A stretch of DNA of 64,000 nucleotides from JACPUX01 sp964517465 (lineage in GTDB: Bacteria > Pseudomonadota > Gammaproteobacteria > Burkholderiales > Casimicrobiaceae): contig CAZFEK010000002.1 of the NCBI GenBank assembly GCA_964517465.1, positions 1 to 64,000 on the forward strand. Direction: 5' to 3'. A program made the translations under genes and the position numbers. The notes beneath the pieces were generated by a model. The model saw only the letters and a list, made by a program, of their open reading frames with translations, did no database searches and was not told the origin of the DNA. Of this stretch, positions 24,730 through 34,026 are shown piece after piece (within the stretch, counting starts at the first letter, position 1; each line of letters starts with the position of its first letter).

Positions 24730-26183
24730 TGACGGTCTGCTTTTTCCATGCCGTAGCGCAGGAGTTTGCCGCGCAGGCCCACGCGCGAAAGCCCCAGCTC
24801 TTCGGCGGCCTTGGTCTTGTTCCAGCGATGGCGCACCATCACCTCCCGAATCAAGCGGCTCTCCAAGGTTTCGAGCCGGTCCTTGAGGCTGCCGTTCAAA
24901 CGCGCGAGGTGCTCGAGTTCGGGCTCGTCATCGAGGTCGGCGCCGCGCACGATGGCCGCCGAAAGCAAATCGGCGCCCAAGGTTTCGCTCTCGGCCAGCG
25001 CCACCATGCGATAGATCTCGTTTTGCAGCTGCCGTACATTGCCAGGCCAATGGTAGCGGCACAGGCAGTCCATGGCTTCGCGGCTGAAGCCGGCTACCGG
25101 TTTGTGTAGAGCCTTGCCCACATCGGCCAGCAATTGCGTGGCGATCAGCGGAATGTCCATGGGACGCTCGCGCAGGCTGGGCAGCACCAAGGAGAAAGCC
25201 GACAGGCGATAGTAGAGATCGGCCCGAAAACGACCGGTGCGCACCGCTTCTTGCAAATCGGCGTTGGTGGCGGAAATCACCCGAACGTTGATTTTCAGCG
25301 GCCGGGCGCCTCCTACCGGACGGATCTCTCCTTCCTGTAAAACGCGCAGCATCTTGACCTGGAAGCCAGGCGAAGTGTCGCCGATTTCATCCAAAAAAAT
25401 CGTGCCTCCGTCGGCCTGCTGGAAAAGCCCGATGCGGTCTTCATACGCGCCGGTAAACGAACCGCGCTTGTGGCCGAACAGTTCGCTCTCCAGCAGCTGC
25501 TCGGGGAGCGCGGCGCAGTTCTCCACCACGAAAGCGCGTCCGGCGCGGCTGCTGTGGTAATGAATGGCGCGGGCCAGCAGCTCCTTGCCGGTGCCCGATT
25601 CGCCGGTCAAGAGCACCGGAATGTCGTAGCGCGCCACCTTGTGGACCACCGCGCACAAGGCGTTCATGGGGCTGTCTTTGGCGCGGGCGATGCCGTCGTG
25701 GGCGTTCTTTTTGAGCAAAGCTTCGCGCTTGGCCTCTACGCGCCCACGCAATACCGGTTCGGTAGCGCGCAGCTCGACATTGAGCAGTTGGTTTTCGCGC
25801 TGCAGTTGATAGAGCTGGGCGGCGCCGCGCACCGACAGGAGCAGCGAATCGGGGTGCCAGGGCTTGTGGATGAATTGGTAGATGCCGGCGTCGTTGACCG
25901 CGGCGATGATGTCGGCGGGGTCGGTATAGCCGGAGATGATCATGCGTATGGCGTCCGGCCACTGCTCGCGCACTCGGCGCAGGAATTCCACGCCGCTCAT
26001 GTTGGGCATGCGCTGGTCGGAGAGCACCACTTGCACGAACTCCGACTCCAGCACTCGCAGTGCTTCTTCCGCGTTGGCCGCCACTACCACGCGAAACTCT
26101 TCCTCCAGAGTGCGGCGCAGTGTTTCCAGCGAGCGCAGCTCGTCGTCGACGACCAAAACCAGGGGCAGTTCTTCGGCATTCAT
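24726..26183 (-). CDS. hoxA: Hydrogenase sigma-54 response regulator HoxA
   Basis: NtrC-family activator of hydrogenase operons. The 485-residue protein has a receiver domain with Asp56 (VVLSDQRMPNMSG), an AAA+ domain with Walker A GESGTGKE, the sigma-54 contact loop as GSFTGA (Ser in place of the usual Ala) and Walker B GTIFLDEIGD, and a C-terminal Fis-type helix-turn-helix (NKTKAAEELGLSRVGLRGKL). In Ralstonia the unphosphorylated form is the active one. Its targets outside the window are presumably sigma-54 hydrogenase promoters. Confidence 0.93.
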   Translation of the reverse strand: MNAEELPLVLVVDDELRSLETLRRTLEEEFRVVVAANAEEALRVLESEFVQVVLSDQRMPNMSGVEFLRRVREQWPDAIRMIISGYTDPADIIAAVNDAGIYQFIHKPWHPDSLLLSVRGAAQLYQLQRENQLLNVELRATEPVLRGRVEAKREALLKKNAHDGIARAKDSPMNALCAVVHKVARYDIPVLLTGESGTGKELLARAIHYHSSRAGRAFVVENCAALPEQLLESELFGHKRGSFTGAYEDRIGLFQQADGGTIFLDEIGDTSPGFQVKMLRVLQEGEIRPVGGARPLKINVRVISATNADLQEAVRTGRFRADLYYRLSAFSLVLPSLRERPMDIPLIATQLLADVGKALHKPVAGFSREAMDCLCRYHWPGNVRQLQNEIYRMVALAESETLGADLLSAAIVRGADLDDEPELEHLARLNGSLKDRLETLESRLIREVMVRHRWNKTKAAEELGLSRVGLRGKLLRYGMEKADRQ

Positions 26184-27925
26184 CCGGCAAGCCTCTCATC
26201 AGCCGCCGTCTCGCCGGGCACGCGCCAACCGAGGCGGCGGTGCTTGGCCAGGTGCAGCGGCGTGCGGGAATAGGGCACGTTATAGACGAAATTGTAGCGG
26301 GCGACGTGGTAACTTGGGTCGAAACCGTAGAAATTGAGGCGCATGCGCTCCAGCTCCTCGGCGCGATAGGCGGCCAAGGGCTTGGCCGCTTCGTCGGCGG
26401 CGCGGTTCTCGCGCTTCACCGCCAGACGACCGTCGAGCGTGAGGGAGGCCGCTAGCCCCGCCGCATAGGCCTGTATACGCTGCCGGAAATCCTCGCGGTC
26501 GCGCCCCAGGACGCCATCGATCAAACCCAGCGTCGCGGCTTGCGCCGCGCCCATGGGCAGGCGCTGCGCCATGATGCTGCGCGCCCGTTCCCAGCCCACG
26601 CGGCGCGGCAACAAGTAGGTCCAGTACTCCGAGCCATAGAGGTTGCCCATGCTCTTGTAGTGCGGGTTCAACACCACGCCCGGCGCGGCATACACTTGGT
26701 CCGCCGCCAGCGCCAAAAAAACGCCGCCGGCCCCGGCATTGCCTCGCATGGCGGCCAGCGTCCATTGCCGGCTCGCGGTGAGGATTTCCAGGGTGAGGTC
26801 ATCCATGGCCTCGATGTTCGCCCAGGACGCATCGGCGCCGTAACCCGAGGCCTCGATGGTGTTGAGGTGTATGCCATTAGACCAGAAGTCGCTTCCACCC
26901 AGCAGCAGCAACACGCGCGTGGGCCGCTCCTTAGCGGCTCTTACGGCGGCGGCCAGGCGTTGGCATTGTCCCGTGGACATGGCACCGTTGTAGAACTCGA
27001 AAGTGATCATGCCCACCCCATCGGCTTCCTCATAGACGATGTCGCGGTCGGTGTCACCCGGCCCGGCCCCGCCACGCGGCGCCAATTCGGGCAAGGCGAA
27101 CGCCGCCTCGCCCAGGGCCAGCGTTGCCGGCAGCTTGAGCGCGAGACCATCGTCTCTTCTTTCCTTGAGGTGTCCCAGCCAAACCGCGCCATCGCGTGTC
27201 GCGCGCAGGATGGCGCCCTCGCGGCGGCCCAGCAGTGCGCCCGGCTCACCGCGGTGGGAACTCTCCGCATGGGCATCGAAAAGAAACCACTCGCGCCCGG
27301 CCATCCGGTCGAGCACACCCGGGCTTCCGTCGGCGGCCCGGATGCGCGCCAAAATCTCCGACGTGGTGTGGCGCTTCCAGTCGATCTGCCGATCCGCCTG
27401 CTTCATCGCCGCGCGCAATCGGCCCCGCACTCCGGGTCGCGCGTAGTCGAGCGGCCGAGGCTTGAAGCCGGGGTCGGCGAGTTTCTCCAGGGCCTCGAAT
27501 ACACAGCCTAATGCCGCCTCGGTTACTTCCTGGCGATAAATGCTGCTCTTGCGCCCCGGGCGCAGGACAAAGGTCGCGGTCGCCCAGATGTCGCCCGCGT
27601 CCATTTCGGCATTGGCTTGCAAGAGCGTGACGCCCCACTCGCTTTCGCCTTCCTGTATCGCCCAATCGAGCGAGGAGGGGCCGCGATCGCCCTCGATGCC
27701 GGGATGCACGATCCAGGTGAGGTAGCGGCCCCAGATCGCCTCAGGCAGCGCGCGCTTCAGAAAAGGCGCGATGATGAGCTCAGGCTGAAAGAGCGCAACC
27801 GCTTCGAGGCTCACTTCATCGTTGACGTCGAATTCGATCGTGACCTCATGACCGCGTGCGGCAAGCTCCACGAACAGACGCTGGGCGAGACTATTGAAGC
27901 TGTGGGTGAGGAGCAGAATGCGCAT
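26180..27925 (-). CDS. hypX: HypX/HoxX, CO-producing hydrogenase maturation factor
   Basis: HypX makes the active-site CO ligand under aerobic conditions from 10-formyl-tetrahydrofolate through formyl-CoA. The 581-residue protein has both expected parts: an N-terminal formyltransferase-like domain (about 1-270, MRILLLTHSFNSLAQRLF, then the WIVHPGIEGDRGPSSLDWAI catalytic-loop region) and a C-terminal enoyl-CoA hydratase/isomerase-like domain (about 290-560, MITFEFYNGAMSTGQC, then AAMRGNAGAGGVFLALAADQ). ATG 27925 lies 2 nt after hypE; the stop overlaps hoxA as ATGA. Its presence suggests hydrogenase maturation in air. Confidence 0.92.
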   Translation of the reverse strand: MRILLLTHSFNSLAQRLFVELAARGHEVTIEFDVNDEVSLEAVALFQPELIIAPFLKRALPEAIWGRYLTWIVHPGIEGDRGPSSLDWAIQEGESEWGVTLLQANAEMDAGDIWATATFVLRPGRKSSIYRQEVTEAALGCVFEALEKLADPGFKPRPLDYARPGVRGRLRAAMKQADRQIDWKRHTTSEILARIRAADGSPGVLDRMAGREWFLFDAHAESSHRGEPGALLGRREGAILRATRDGAVWLGHLKERRDDGLALKLPATLALGEAAFALPELAPRGGAGPGDTDRDIVYEEADGVGMITFEFYNGAMSTGQCQRLAAAVRAAKERPTRVLLLLGGSDFWSNGIHLNTIEASGYGADASWANIEAMDDLTLEILTASRQWTLAAMRGNAGAGGVFLALAADQVYAAPGVVLNPHYKSMGNLYGSEYWTYLLPRRVGWERARSIMAQRLPMGAAQAATLGLIDGVLGRDREDFRQRIQAYAAGLAASLTLDGRLAVKRENRAADEAAKPLAAYRAEELERMRLNFYGFDPSYHVARYNFVYNVPYSRTPLHLAKHRRLGWRVPGETAADERLAG

Positions 27926-27927
27926 AA

Positions 27928-28974
27928 TCAGCAGATGCGGGGCAGTTGTTCGCCGGTGAGCCAATCCACCACCCGCCGGCCGCCGAAGGCGGTTTCCATT
28001 TGCACGAAATATTGCGGGTCGTCGATCACCCGGCCGATGATGGCGGCGTCGCGCCCCAGCGGGTGGGCGTGCATGGCGGCGAGCAAGGCATCGGAGCCTT
28101 CAGCCGGGCAGATGGCGATTAGTTTGCCTTCGTTGGCGACGTACAAGGGGTCGAGGCCCAAGAGTTCGCAGGCCGCCGCCACTTCCTGGCGCACCGGCAG
28201 CGCGCGCTCTTCGATCAGCATGCCTACTTTGGACTGCAAGGCGATTTCATTGAGCGTGGTGGCAAGTCCGCCGCGGGTCGGATCGCGCAGGCAGCGTATG
28301 CCGGGCACCGCCAGCAACATTGAGGCGACCAAGTCGTGCAGGGCAGCGGTATCGGAGACGATGCGGGTGTGGAATTGCAGGTTTTCGCGCAGCGACAGGA
28401 TGGCCATGCCGTGGTCGCCCAAATAGCCGCTGACCAGAATGGCGTCGCCGGGCCGCGCACGGTCGCCGGAAATTTCCACGCCTTCCGGCACCACGCCGAT
28501 GCCGGTGGTGTTGATGAATACCCCGTCGCCTTTGCCGCGCTCCACGACTTTGGTGTCGCCGGTGACGATGGGCACGCCGGCTTCCCGGGCCGCGGCCGCC
28601 ATGGAGTGCACGATGCGCTGCAAGTCGGCGAGCGGGAAACCCTCTTCCAGCACGAATCCGGCGGACAGTGCCACGGGCCTGGCGCCGCTCATGGCGACAT
28701 CGTTGATGGTGCCATGAACCGAAAGGCAGCCGATATCGCCTCCGGGGAAAAAAAGCGGGCTCACCACATGGCTGTCGGTAGCCATGACCACGCGACCCTT
28801 CAACTCCGCGAGCAGCGCCTGGTCATTGGCCTGGCGCAGATAGGGGTTGTCGAAGGCGGCCAGGAACAACTCTTCGATCAACTGCGCCATCGCTCTGCCG
28901 CCCGCGCCGTGAGACAGGTCCACCAAGCCGTGTTTGAAGTCGACGGGCCGTAAATAGTCGCTTTTGCGGCTCAT
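27928..28974 (-). CDS. hypE: Hydrogenase maturation protein HypE
   Basis: Carries and dehydrates the thiocarboxamide made with HypF, giving the cyanide ligand of the NiFe site. The 348-residue protein has the PurM-like ATP-binding start (LSHGAGGRAMAQLI), IVTGDTKVVERGKGDG near residue 140 and the diagnostic C-terminus LPRIC, whose cysteine is the modified residue. ATG 28974 overlaps the hypD stop as ATGA. Confidence 0.96.
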   Translation of the reverse strand: MSRKSDYLRPVDFKHGLVDLSHGAGGRAMAQLIEELFLAAFDNPYLRQANDQALLAELKGRVVMATDSHVVSPLFFPGGDIGCLSVHGTINDVAMSGARPVALSAGFVLEEGFPLADLQRIVHSMAAAAREAGVPIVTGDTKVVERGKGDGVFINTTGIGVVPEGVEISGDRARPGDAILVSGYLGDHGMAILSLRENLQFHTRIVSDTAALHDLVASMLLAVPGIRCLRDPTRGGLATTLNEIALQSKVGMLIEERALPVRQEVAAACELLGLDPLYVANEGKLIAICPAEGSDALLAAMHAHPLGRDAAIIGRVIDDPQYFVQMETAFGGRRVVDWLTGEQLPRIC

Positions 28975-30116
28975 TGGGCAACCCCCGCCTTGGCGGCCTC
29001 GCGATAGCGGCCGTAGCTGTAATAGGCCGCGCAGGCGCCTTCGTTCGACACCATGCACGAGCCGATCGGTGTTTGCGGCGTGCATACCGTGCCGAAGGCC
29101 CTGCAATCGCGCGGGGTCTTGGTGCCGCGCAAAATGGCGCCGCATTCACAGGCTTTGTTGTCGGGCACGGATCGGTATTCCAGCCGGTAGCGCTTCTCGG
29201 CGTCGAAGCCCTCATAGCGCCGGTGGATGCGCAAGGCGCCATAAGGCACTTCGCCCAGACCTCGCCATTCGAAGCTGGGTCGCAGTTCGAACACCTCGGC
29301 CACCAGGCGCTGCGCCTTCCGGTTGCCTTCGCGCGTCACTGCCCGGGAAAACTCGTTTTCCACTTCGCACCGTCCTTGGTTGATTTGGCGCACCAGCATC
29401 AAAGTGGCCTGCAAGACATCGAGCGGCTCGAAACCGGCGATCACCACCGGTTTCTGGTATTCCTCGGCGAAGAACTCATAGGGCTGGCTGCCGATGATGG
29501 TGGAGACGTGCGAAGGACCGATGAAGGCATCGAGCGGCACAGTTCCCAAGCGCCGCACTTGAGGCGCGTCGAGGATGTTTTGGATGGCCGCGGGCGTGAG
29601 CACATGGTTGCAAAAGACGCTGAAGTTCGCGAGCCCCTCGCGCGCCGCCGCCTGAATGGCCACGGCGGTGGGCGGTGTGGTGGTCTCGAAACCGATGGCG
29701 AAGAACACCACTTCGCGCCCGGGATGGTCGCGGGCGGTCTTCAAGGCGTCGGCCGAGGAATAGACCATGCGGATGTCGGCTCCCTGCGCCTTGGCCTTGA
29801 GCAAGCTCATCTTGTTCGAAGCCGGAACGCGCAGGGTGTCGCCGTAAGTGCATAGGATGACGCCAGGCCGCAAGGCGAGGTCGATGGCATTGTCGATGCG
29901 TCCGATCGGCAGCACACAAACCGGGCAGCCCGGTCCGTGGATGAAATGAATCGCCTCGGGAAGTAATTCGCTGATGCCATAGCGAGAAATGGCGTGCGTG
30001 TGCCCGCCGCAGAACTCCATGATGCGATATCGACGCCCGGGTTCGAGCTCGCTTGCGATGGTTCGCGCTAGTCCGCGCGCCACGTTGCCGTCGCGGAATT
30101 CGTCGACGTATTTCAC
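28971..30116 (-). CDS. hypD: Hydrogenase maturation protein HypD
   Basis: Iron-sulfur scaffold that, with HypC, assembles the Fe(CN)2CO group. The 381-residue protein has the conserved segments EFCGGHTHAISRYG, HGPGCPVCVLP and FFAIGFETTTPP, then the C-terminal [4Fe-4S] cysteines in NKACECGAILRGTK, CRAFGTVCTPQ and GSCMVSNEGAC. ATG overlaps the hypC stop as ATGA, so the HypC:HypD partners are translationally coupled. Confidence 0.96.
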   Translation of the reverse strand: MKYVDEFRDGNVARGLARTIASELEPGRRYRIMEFCGGHTHAISRYGISELLPEAIHFIHGPGCPVCVLPIGRIDNAIDLALRPGVILCTYGDTLRVPASNKMSLLKAKAQGADIRMVYSSADALKTARDHPGREVVFFAIGFETTTPPTAVAIQAAAREGLANFSVFCNHVLTPAAIQNILDAPQVRRLGTVPLDAFIGPSHVSTIIGSQPYEFFAEEYQKPVVIAGFEPLDVLQATLMLVRQINQGRCEVENEFSRAVTREGNRKAQRLVAEVFELRPSFEWRGLGEVPYGALRIHRRYEGFDAEKRYRLEYRSVPDNKACECGAILRGTKTPRDCRAFGTVCTPQTPIGSCMVSNEGACAAYYSYGRYREAAKAGVAQ

Positions 30117-30346
30117 GAAGCCTCCGCCGACAATTGGCCCATTTGGGCAAACAAAGCGAGCGTGCGTTCAGCCTCTTCGGGGTCGAGTTTGGCGATGGCG
30201 TAGCCCACATGCACGATCACATAATCGCCAATCGCCGCACCTTCGACCAAGGCAAGTGAAATCTCTTTTCTTACGCCGCCGATGTCGGCGACGGCTTGGT
30301 CCTCAGCGCCGATTTCGACGATGCGCACCGGGATGGCTAGGCACAT
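30113..30346 (-). CDS. hypC: Hydrogenase maturation chaperone HypC
   Basis: Small chaperone that binds HypD and the large-subunit precursor. The 77-residue protein begins MCLAIPVRIVEIG, with the essential Cys2, and has the conserved GDYVIVHVGYAIAKLD stretch near residue 45. It overlaps the hypF end by 10 nt and hypD by 4 nt. Confidence 0.95.
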   Translation of the reverse strand: MCLAIPVRIVEIGAEDQAVADIGGVRKEISLALVEGAAIGDYVIVHVGYAIAKLDPEEAERTLALFAQMGQLSAEAS

Positions 30347-32676
30347 GTCAGTTCTTCCTGGAGCAATTGCCGCGCCACCCAGGCCTGACCCAAGGCGATG
30401 CCGCCGTCGTTGGGCGGGGCGGCGCGGGCGCACAGCACCCGCAGCCCTTGGGCCTCCAGGTTGCGGCGCAATTCGCGGAGCAAAATCTGGTTAAGAAAAC
30501 AGCCGCCGCCCAGGGCGACGGTGCTTGCCGCTCGCTCGCGCGCGGCCTTCGCGACCCACGCGGCGAGACCTGCCACCAGCGTGGCATGGAAGCAGGCCGC
30601 GCCCGCCGGCGCAGCGCAAGTTTCGGCGAGCCAGCCGAGTAGGGGCGAAAAATCCAGCACTTCGCCTCGCAAATGGAATCCGTCCGGCAAGGCGTCGACG
30701 GGGCCAAAGCCTTCCGCCAATCCCTCGAGGCGCATGGCGGCTTGACCCTCGAAACTTGCCACTTCCTGCAGCCCGAGGAGCCCTGCCGCCGCGTCGAACA
30801 AGCGTCCGGCACTCGAAGTCTCAGGACAAAACCGGCCGCTGGCGAGCAGGCGGGCGAGGTCACTTCCCGGCTGATGCGGAAAACGCGCGGCAATTTCTTC
30901 CCCCCGCCCGAGTTTGAACAAAACCGCTGCGGCCATGCGCCACGGCTCTCGGGCGGCGCGGTCTCCGCCCGGCAGCGGCAGGGGAGCCAGATGCCCGAGG
31001 CGCTCCATGTTGGCGCCGTCGACATGCAGCAACTCGCCGCCCCAAATCCCGCCGTCGCGGCCATAACCCGTGCCGTCGAGCGCGAGGCCCAAGAGCGGCC
31101 CGCGGTGTCCGTGTTCCGCGGCGATGGCCGCGATATGGGCCTGGTGATGCTGCACGGGAATCAGCGGCAACCCAAGTTCCTGAGCCCATCGTTGCGCCAG
31201 TCGGGTGCTGAAATAGTCGGGATGCAAATCGCAGGCGATGGCTTGCGGGCTCACTTGCAAGAGCTCGAGCAAATGTTCTGCGGCCGCGTGCTGCGCCTGG
31301 CGCGTTGCCGGGTGATCGAGGTCACCGATATGTTGCGAGACAAAGGCCGCGGCGTCGCGCGTTACGCAGATGGTGTTCTTCAGATGCGCGCCCAGCGCGA
31401 GTACCACCGGGCCGCTTTGGTCCAAAACGATGGGTGCCGGCGTGTAGCCGCGCGCCCGGCGCAGAAAAGCCGGCGCTGCTGTTTCGTTGGCTACCCTCAC
31501 CACTGAATCGTCGGCGCGCACCGCGATGGCTCTATCATGGATGAGATAGGCGTCGGCAATGTCGGCCAGGCGACCAAATGCTTCTTGATCGTCGATCACC
31601 AGGGGTTCGTCTTGCGGATTGGCGCTGGTCATCACCAAAACCAAGGGCTGCGGCGCTTCCCGCCAGGCGGACTCTTGCGGCCGGCCGGCGGCTTCGAAGA
31701 ACAAAAGCCAATGCAGCGGGGTATAAGGCAGCATCACCCCGAGCCAGGCGATGTCGGGGGCCGCGCCGGGAAAGCAGTGCTCGGACGCCGCCCGTTTTTT
31801 CAGCAACACGATCGGTCTTTGCGGGCTTTGCAGAAGATCTGCGGCTGCCGCGTCCACTTCGGCATACGGTTCGATGGAAGCCACGTTGGCCATCATCAGT
31901 GCAAAAGGTTTTTCTTCGCGGTGTTTGCGCTGGCGCAGCTTTGCCACCGCTTGGGCATGGTGCGCATCGCAAGCGAGGTGATAACCGCCTAGACCTTTGA
32001 GGGCGAGAATTTCGCCGCGCCGCAAGCGTTCCCTAGCCTCGGCGATCGCATCGACAGGGCCAAGCTTCTTGCCGCTTGCGTCATACAAGGCCAGTTGCGG
32101 CCCGCAATCCGGGCAGCAGTTGGCCTGAGCGTGAAAGCGCCGATCGCCTGGGTCCTGGTACTCGGCGGCGCAGCGCGGGCAAAGAGAAAAGCCCGCCATG
32201 CTGGTGTGCGGGCGGTCGTAGGGCAAGCCGCGGGTGAGGGTGAAACGCGGGCCGCAGTAAGTGCAATTGATGAAGGCGTGGCGATAGCGGCGATTGTGCG
32301 GGTCGAAGAGCTCGTCGAGGCAGTCCGGGCAAGTGGCCAAATCGGGACCAATTTCAGTTTGTGCTTTGCCCAAAGCGCTACTCAAAATGGTGAAGCCGCC
32401 CTTGATGGATCCGGTCGACCCGGCCAAGGTTTCGATCGTCTCGATGCGTGCGCTCGAGGGTGCGTCGGAGCGCAGGCGTAGCGCGAACAAATCGAGCGAG
32501 AGGCCATCGCCGCCGGCCGCAATCTCCACGCCTTCGGGCGTGTTGCGCACCCAGCCCCCAAGCGCGAGTTCGTTTGCCAGGCGATAAACGAAAGGGCGAA
32601 AGCCAACCCCCTGCACTCGGCCACGCACAAGCCAGTGCCGGGTTTGGAAGTCGATTGCCAGGGCAGGCAGGGCCAT
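30337..32676 (-). CDS. hypF: Carbamoyltransferase HypF
   Basis: Transfers the carbamoyl group of carbamoyl phosphate, via carbamoyl-AMP, to the HypE cysteine. Domains in order: acylphosphatase (RGRVQGVGFRPFVYRLANE, about 15-90), two zinc-finger pairs (CPDCLDEL, CTYCGPRF, CPRCAAEY, CCPDCG, about 105-185), YrdC-like domain (about 200-380), and Kae1-like carbamoyltransferase domain (PVQHHQAHIAA near 480, then LALDGTGYGRDGGIWGGE). About 779 residues from ATG 32676, which is 8 nt after the hypB stop; an upstream in-frame codon at 32718 would overlap hypB and lacks homology. Confidence 0.94.
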   Translation of the reverse strand: MALPALAIDFQTRHWLVRGRVQGVGFRPFVYRLANELALGGWVRNTPEGVEIAAGGDGLSLDLFALRLRSDAPSSARIETIETLAGSTGSIKGGFTILSSALGKAQTEIGPDLATCPDCLDELFDPHNRRYRHAFINCTYCGPRFTLTRGLPYDRPHTSMAGFSLCPRCAAEYQDPGDRRFHAQANCCPDCGPQLALYDASGKKLGPVDAIAEARERLRRGEILALKGLGGYHLACDAHHAQAVAKLRQRKHREEKPFALMMANVASIEPYAEVDAAAADLLQSPQRPIVLLKKRAASEHCFPGAAPDIAWLGVMLPYTPLHWLLFFEAAGRPQESAWREAPQPLVLVMTSANPQDEPLVIDDQEAFGRLADIADAYLIHDRAIAVRADDSVVRVANETAAPAFLRRARGYTPAPIVLDQSGPVVLALGAHLKNTICVTRDAAAFVSQHIGDLDHPATRQAQHAAAEHLLELLQVSPQAIACDLHPDYFSTRLAQRWAQELGLPLIPVQHHQAHIAAIAAEHGHRGPLLGLALDGTGYGRDGGIWGGELLHVDGANMERLGHLAPLPLPGGDRAAREPWRMAAAVLFKLGRGEEIAARFPHQPGSDLARLLASGRFCPETSSAGRLFDAAAGLLGLQEVASFEGQAAMRLEGLAEGFGPVDALPDGFHLRGEVLDFSPLLGWLAETCAAPAGAACFHATLVAGLAAWVAKAARERAASTVALGGGCFLNQILLRELRRNLEAQGLRVLCARAAPPNDGGIALGQAWVARQLLQEELTCA

Positions 32677-32683
32677 ATTCGGG

Positions 32684-33664
32684 TCAATGCGAGTGAGCTG
32701 TCGCACCCGACCGCGCAAGGCCGGCGCCGGCTTTGAGCCAATCGAGCCAGGCGGTCATACCTTCTCCGCTGACCGAGGAGAGCCGCAAGATCTGAATGCG
32801 CGGATTCACCCGCCTGGCGTTGGCCAGGCAGGCCGCAAGGTCGAATTGCAAATGGGGCAGGAGGTCGATTTTGGTGACGATCATCAAATCCGCGGCACGG
32901 AACATATTGGGATACTTAAGCGGCTTGTCTTCGCCTTCGGTCACGGAAAGGATGACCACTTTGTGCGCTTCGCCCAGGTCGAATTCGGCCGGGCAGACGA
33001 GATTGCCCACGTTTTCGATCAAGAGCAGGCCGCCCTCGGCCAAGGGTAAGCGTTCGAAGGCTTGGCCCACCATGGATGCGTCGAGGTGGCAGCCCTTGCC
33101 GGTGTTGACTTGGATCGCCGGCACGCCGGTGGCGCGGATGCGTTCGGCATCGACGCTGGTTTGTTGGTCCCCTTCGATGACGGCTGCAGGCAGCTCATTC
33201 TTCAGCAGTTGCAGCGTCTTCACCAGCAGCGTGGTTTTGCCCGAGCCGGGGCTCGAGACGAGGTTGACGGCAAACACGCCATGCGCCCCGAAGTGCTGGC
33301 GATTGGCATCGGCCAGAGCGTTGTTTTTGGCGAGGATGTCGGTTTCGATCTGCACCATGCGGCTTTGGCTCAAACCGGGCGCATGCGCCGCGGCGGGGCC
33401 TTGGCCATAATGCAAGAGATTCGCATCTCCTTCCGGATGCGCATGCGCATGTTCGCCGTGGTGGACATGCGCGTGGGTGTGCTCGCTGCCTTCGGCATGG
33501 CGGTGGGCGTGCGTGTGAAAGCGGCCCACGACTGGAGCTTTGGCGTGGTCGTGAGCCGCGCTCGGGTCATGCACATGGGTGTACACCGTGCCGTCTTCCG
33601 CCAGGTGCGCGTGTTCACCTTCGATCTTGGTTTCACCGGTTCCGCAGCCGCATACCGTGCACAT
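32684..33664 (-). CDS. hypB: Nickel-insertion GTPase HypB
   Basis: Inserts or stores nickel for the NiFe active site. The 326-residue protein starts MCTVCGCGTGETK, the high-affinity metal site of HypB, followed by a histidine-rich region (about residues 18-85, many HxH repeats) likely to store nickel. The G domain has GSGKTTLLVKTL, EGDQQTSVDAERI and NTGKGCHLDA. ATG 33664 is preceded by a GAGG box. Confidence 0.95.
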   Translation of the reverse strand: MCTVCGCGTGETKIEGEHAHLAEDGTVYTHVHDPSAAHDHAKAPVVGRFHTHAHRHAEGSEHTHAHVHHGEHAHAHPEGDANLLHYGQGPAAAHAPGLSQSRMVQIETDILAKNNALADANRQHFGAHGVFAVNLVSSPGSGKTTLLVKTLQLLKNELPAAVIEGDQQTSVDAERIRATGVPAIQVNTGKGCHLDASMVGQAFERLPLAEGGLLLIENVGNLVCPAEFDLGEAHKVVILSVTEGEDKPLKYPNMFRAADLMIVTKIDLLPHLQFDLAACLANARRVNPRIQILRLSSVSGEGMTAWLDWLKAGAGLARSGATAHSH

Positions 33665-33684
33665 GATGTTTTCCTCGCCAAAGT

Positions 33685-34026
33685 TCAGTCGACCAAAAGG
33701 TCCTTGATGCGCATTTCGTTGCCGCTTTGCACCGTGAGTTTTGCGCTGCCGCAGTCCGGGCATTGCGGCAGTTCTTCGGTGATCGCCACGGCCTTGCCGC
33801 AGGAGAAACACCAAGCCTGACCGGCGACCGGCAAAATCTCCAGCGCCGCCCCTTCGGCTATGCTGCCACGGGTAACGGCATCGAAGCAAAAGCGCAGCGC
33901 CTCGGGTTCGACTCCTGAAAGCCGGCCGATTTCGAGGCGCACCTGGGTCACCTTGTGGAATCGGTCGCGCGCCGCGTGGTCTTCGATCACCTGTAATATG
34001 CCTTCGGCCAAAGACATCTCATGCAT
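33685..34026 (-). CDS. hypA: Hydrogenase nickel-incorporation protein HypA
   Basis: Zinc-containing nickel metallochaperone. The 113-residue protein starts MHEMSLAEGILQVIED, where His2 binds nickel, and has the zinc motif CFSCGKAVAITEELPQCPDC near residue 73. The start codon lies inside the hoxV end (8-nt overlap). Upstream methionines give a non-homologous extension. Confidence 0.95.
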   Translation of the reverse strand: MHEMSLAEGILQVIEDHAARDRFHKVTQVRLEIGRLSGVEPEALRFCFDAVTRGSIAEGAALEILPVAGQAWCFSCGKAVAITEELPQCPDCGSAKLTVQSGNEMRIKDLLVD

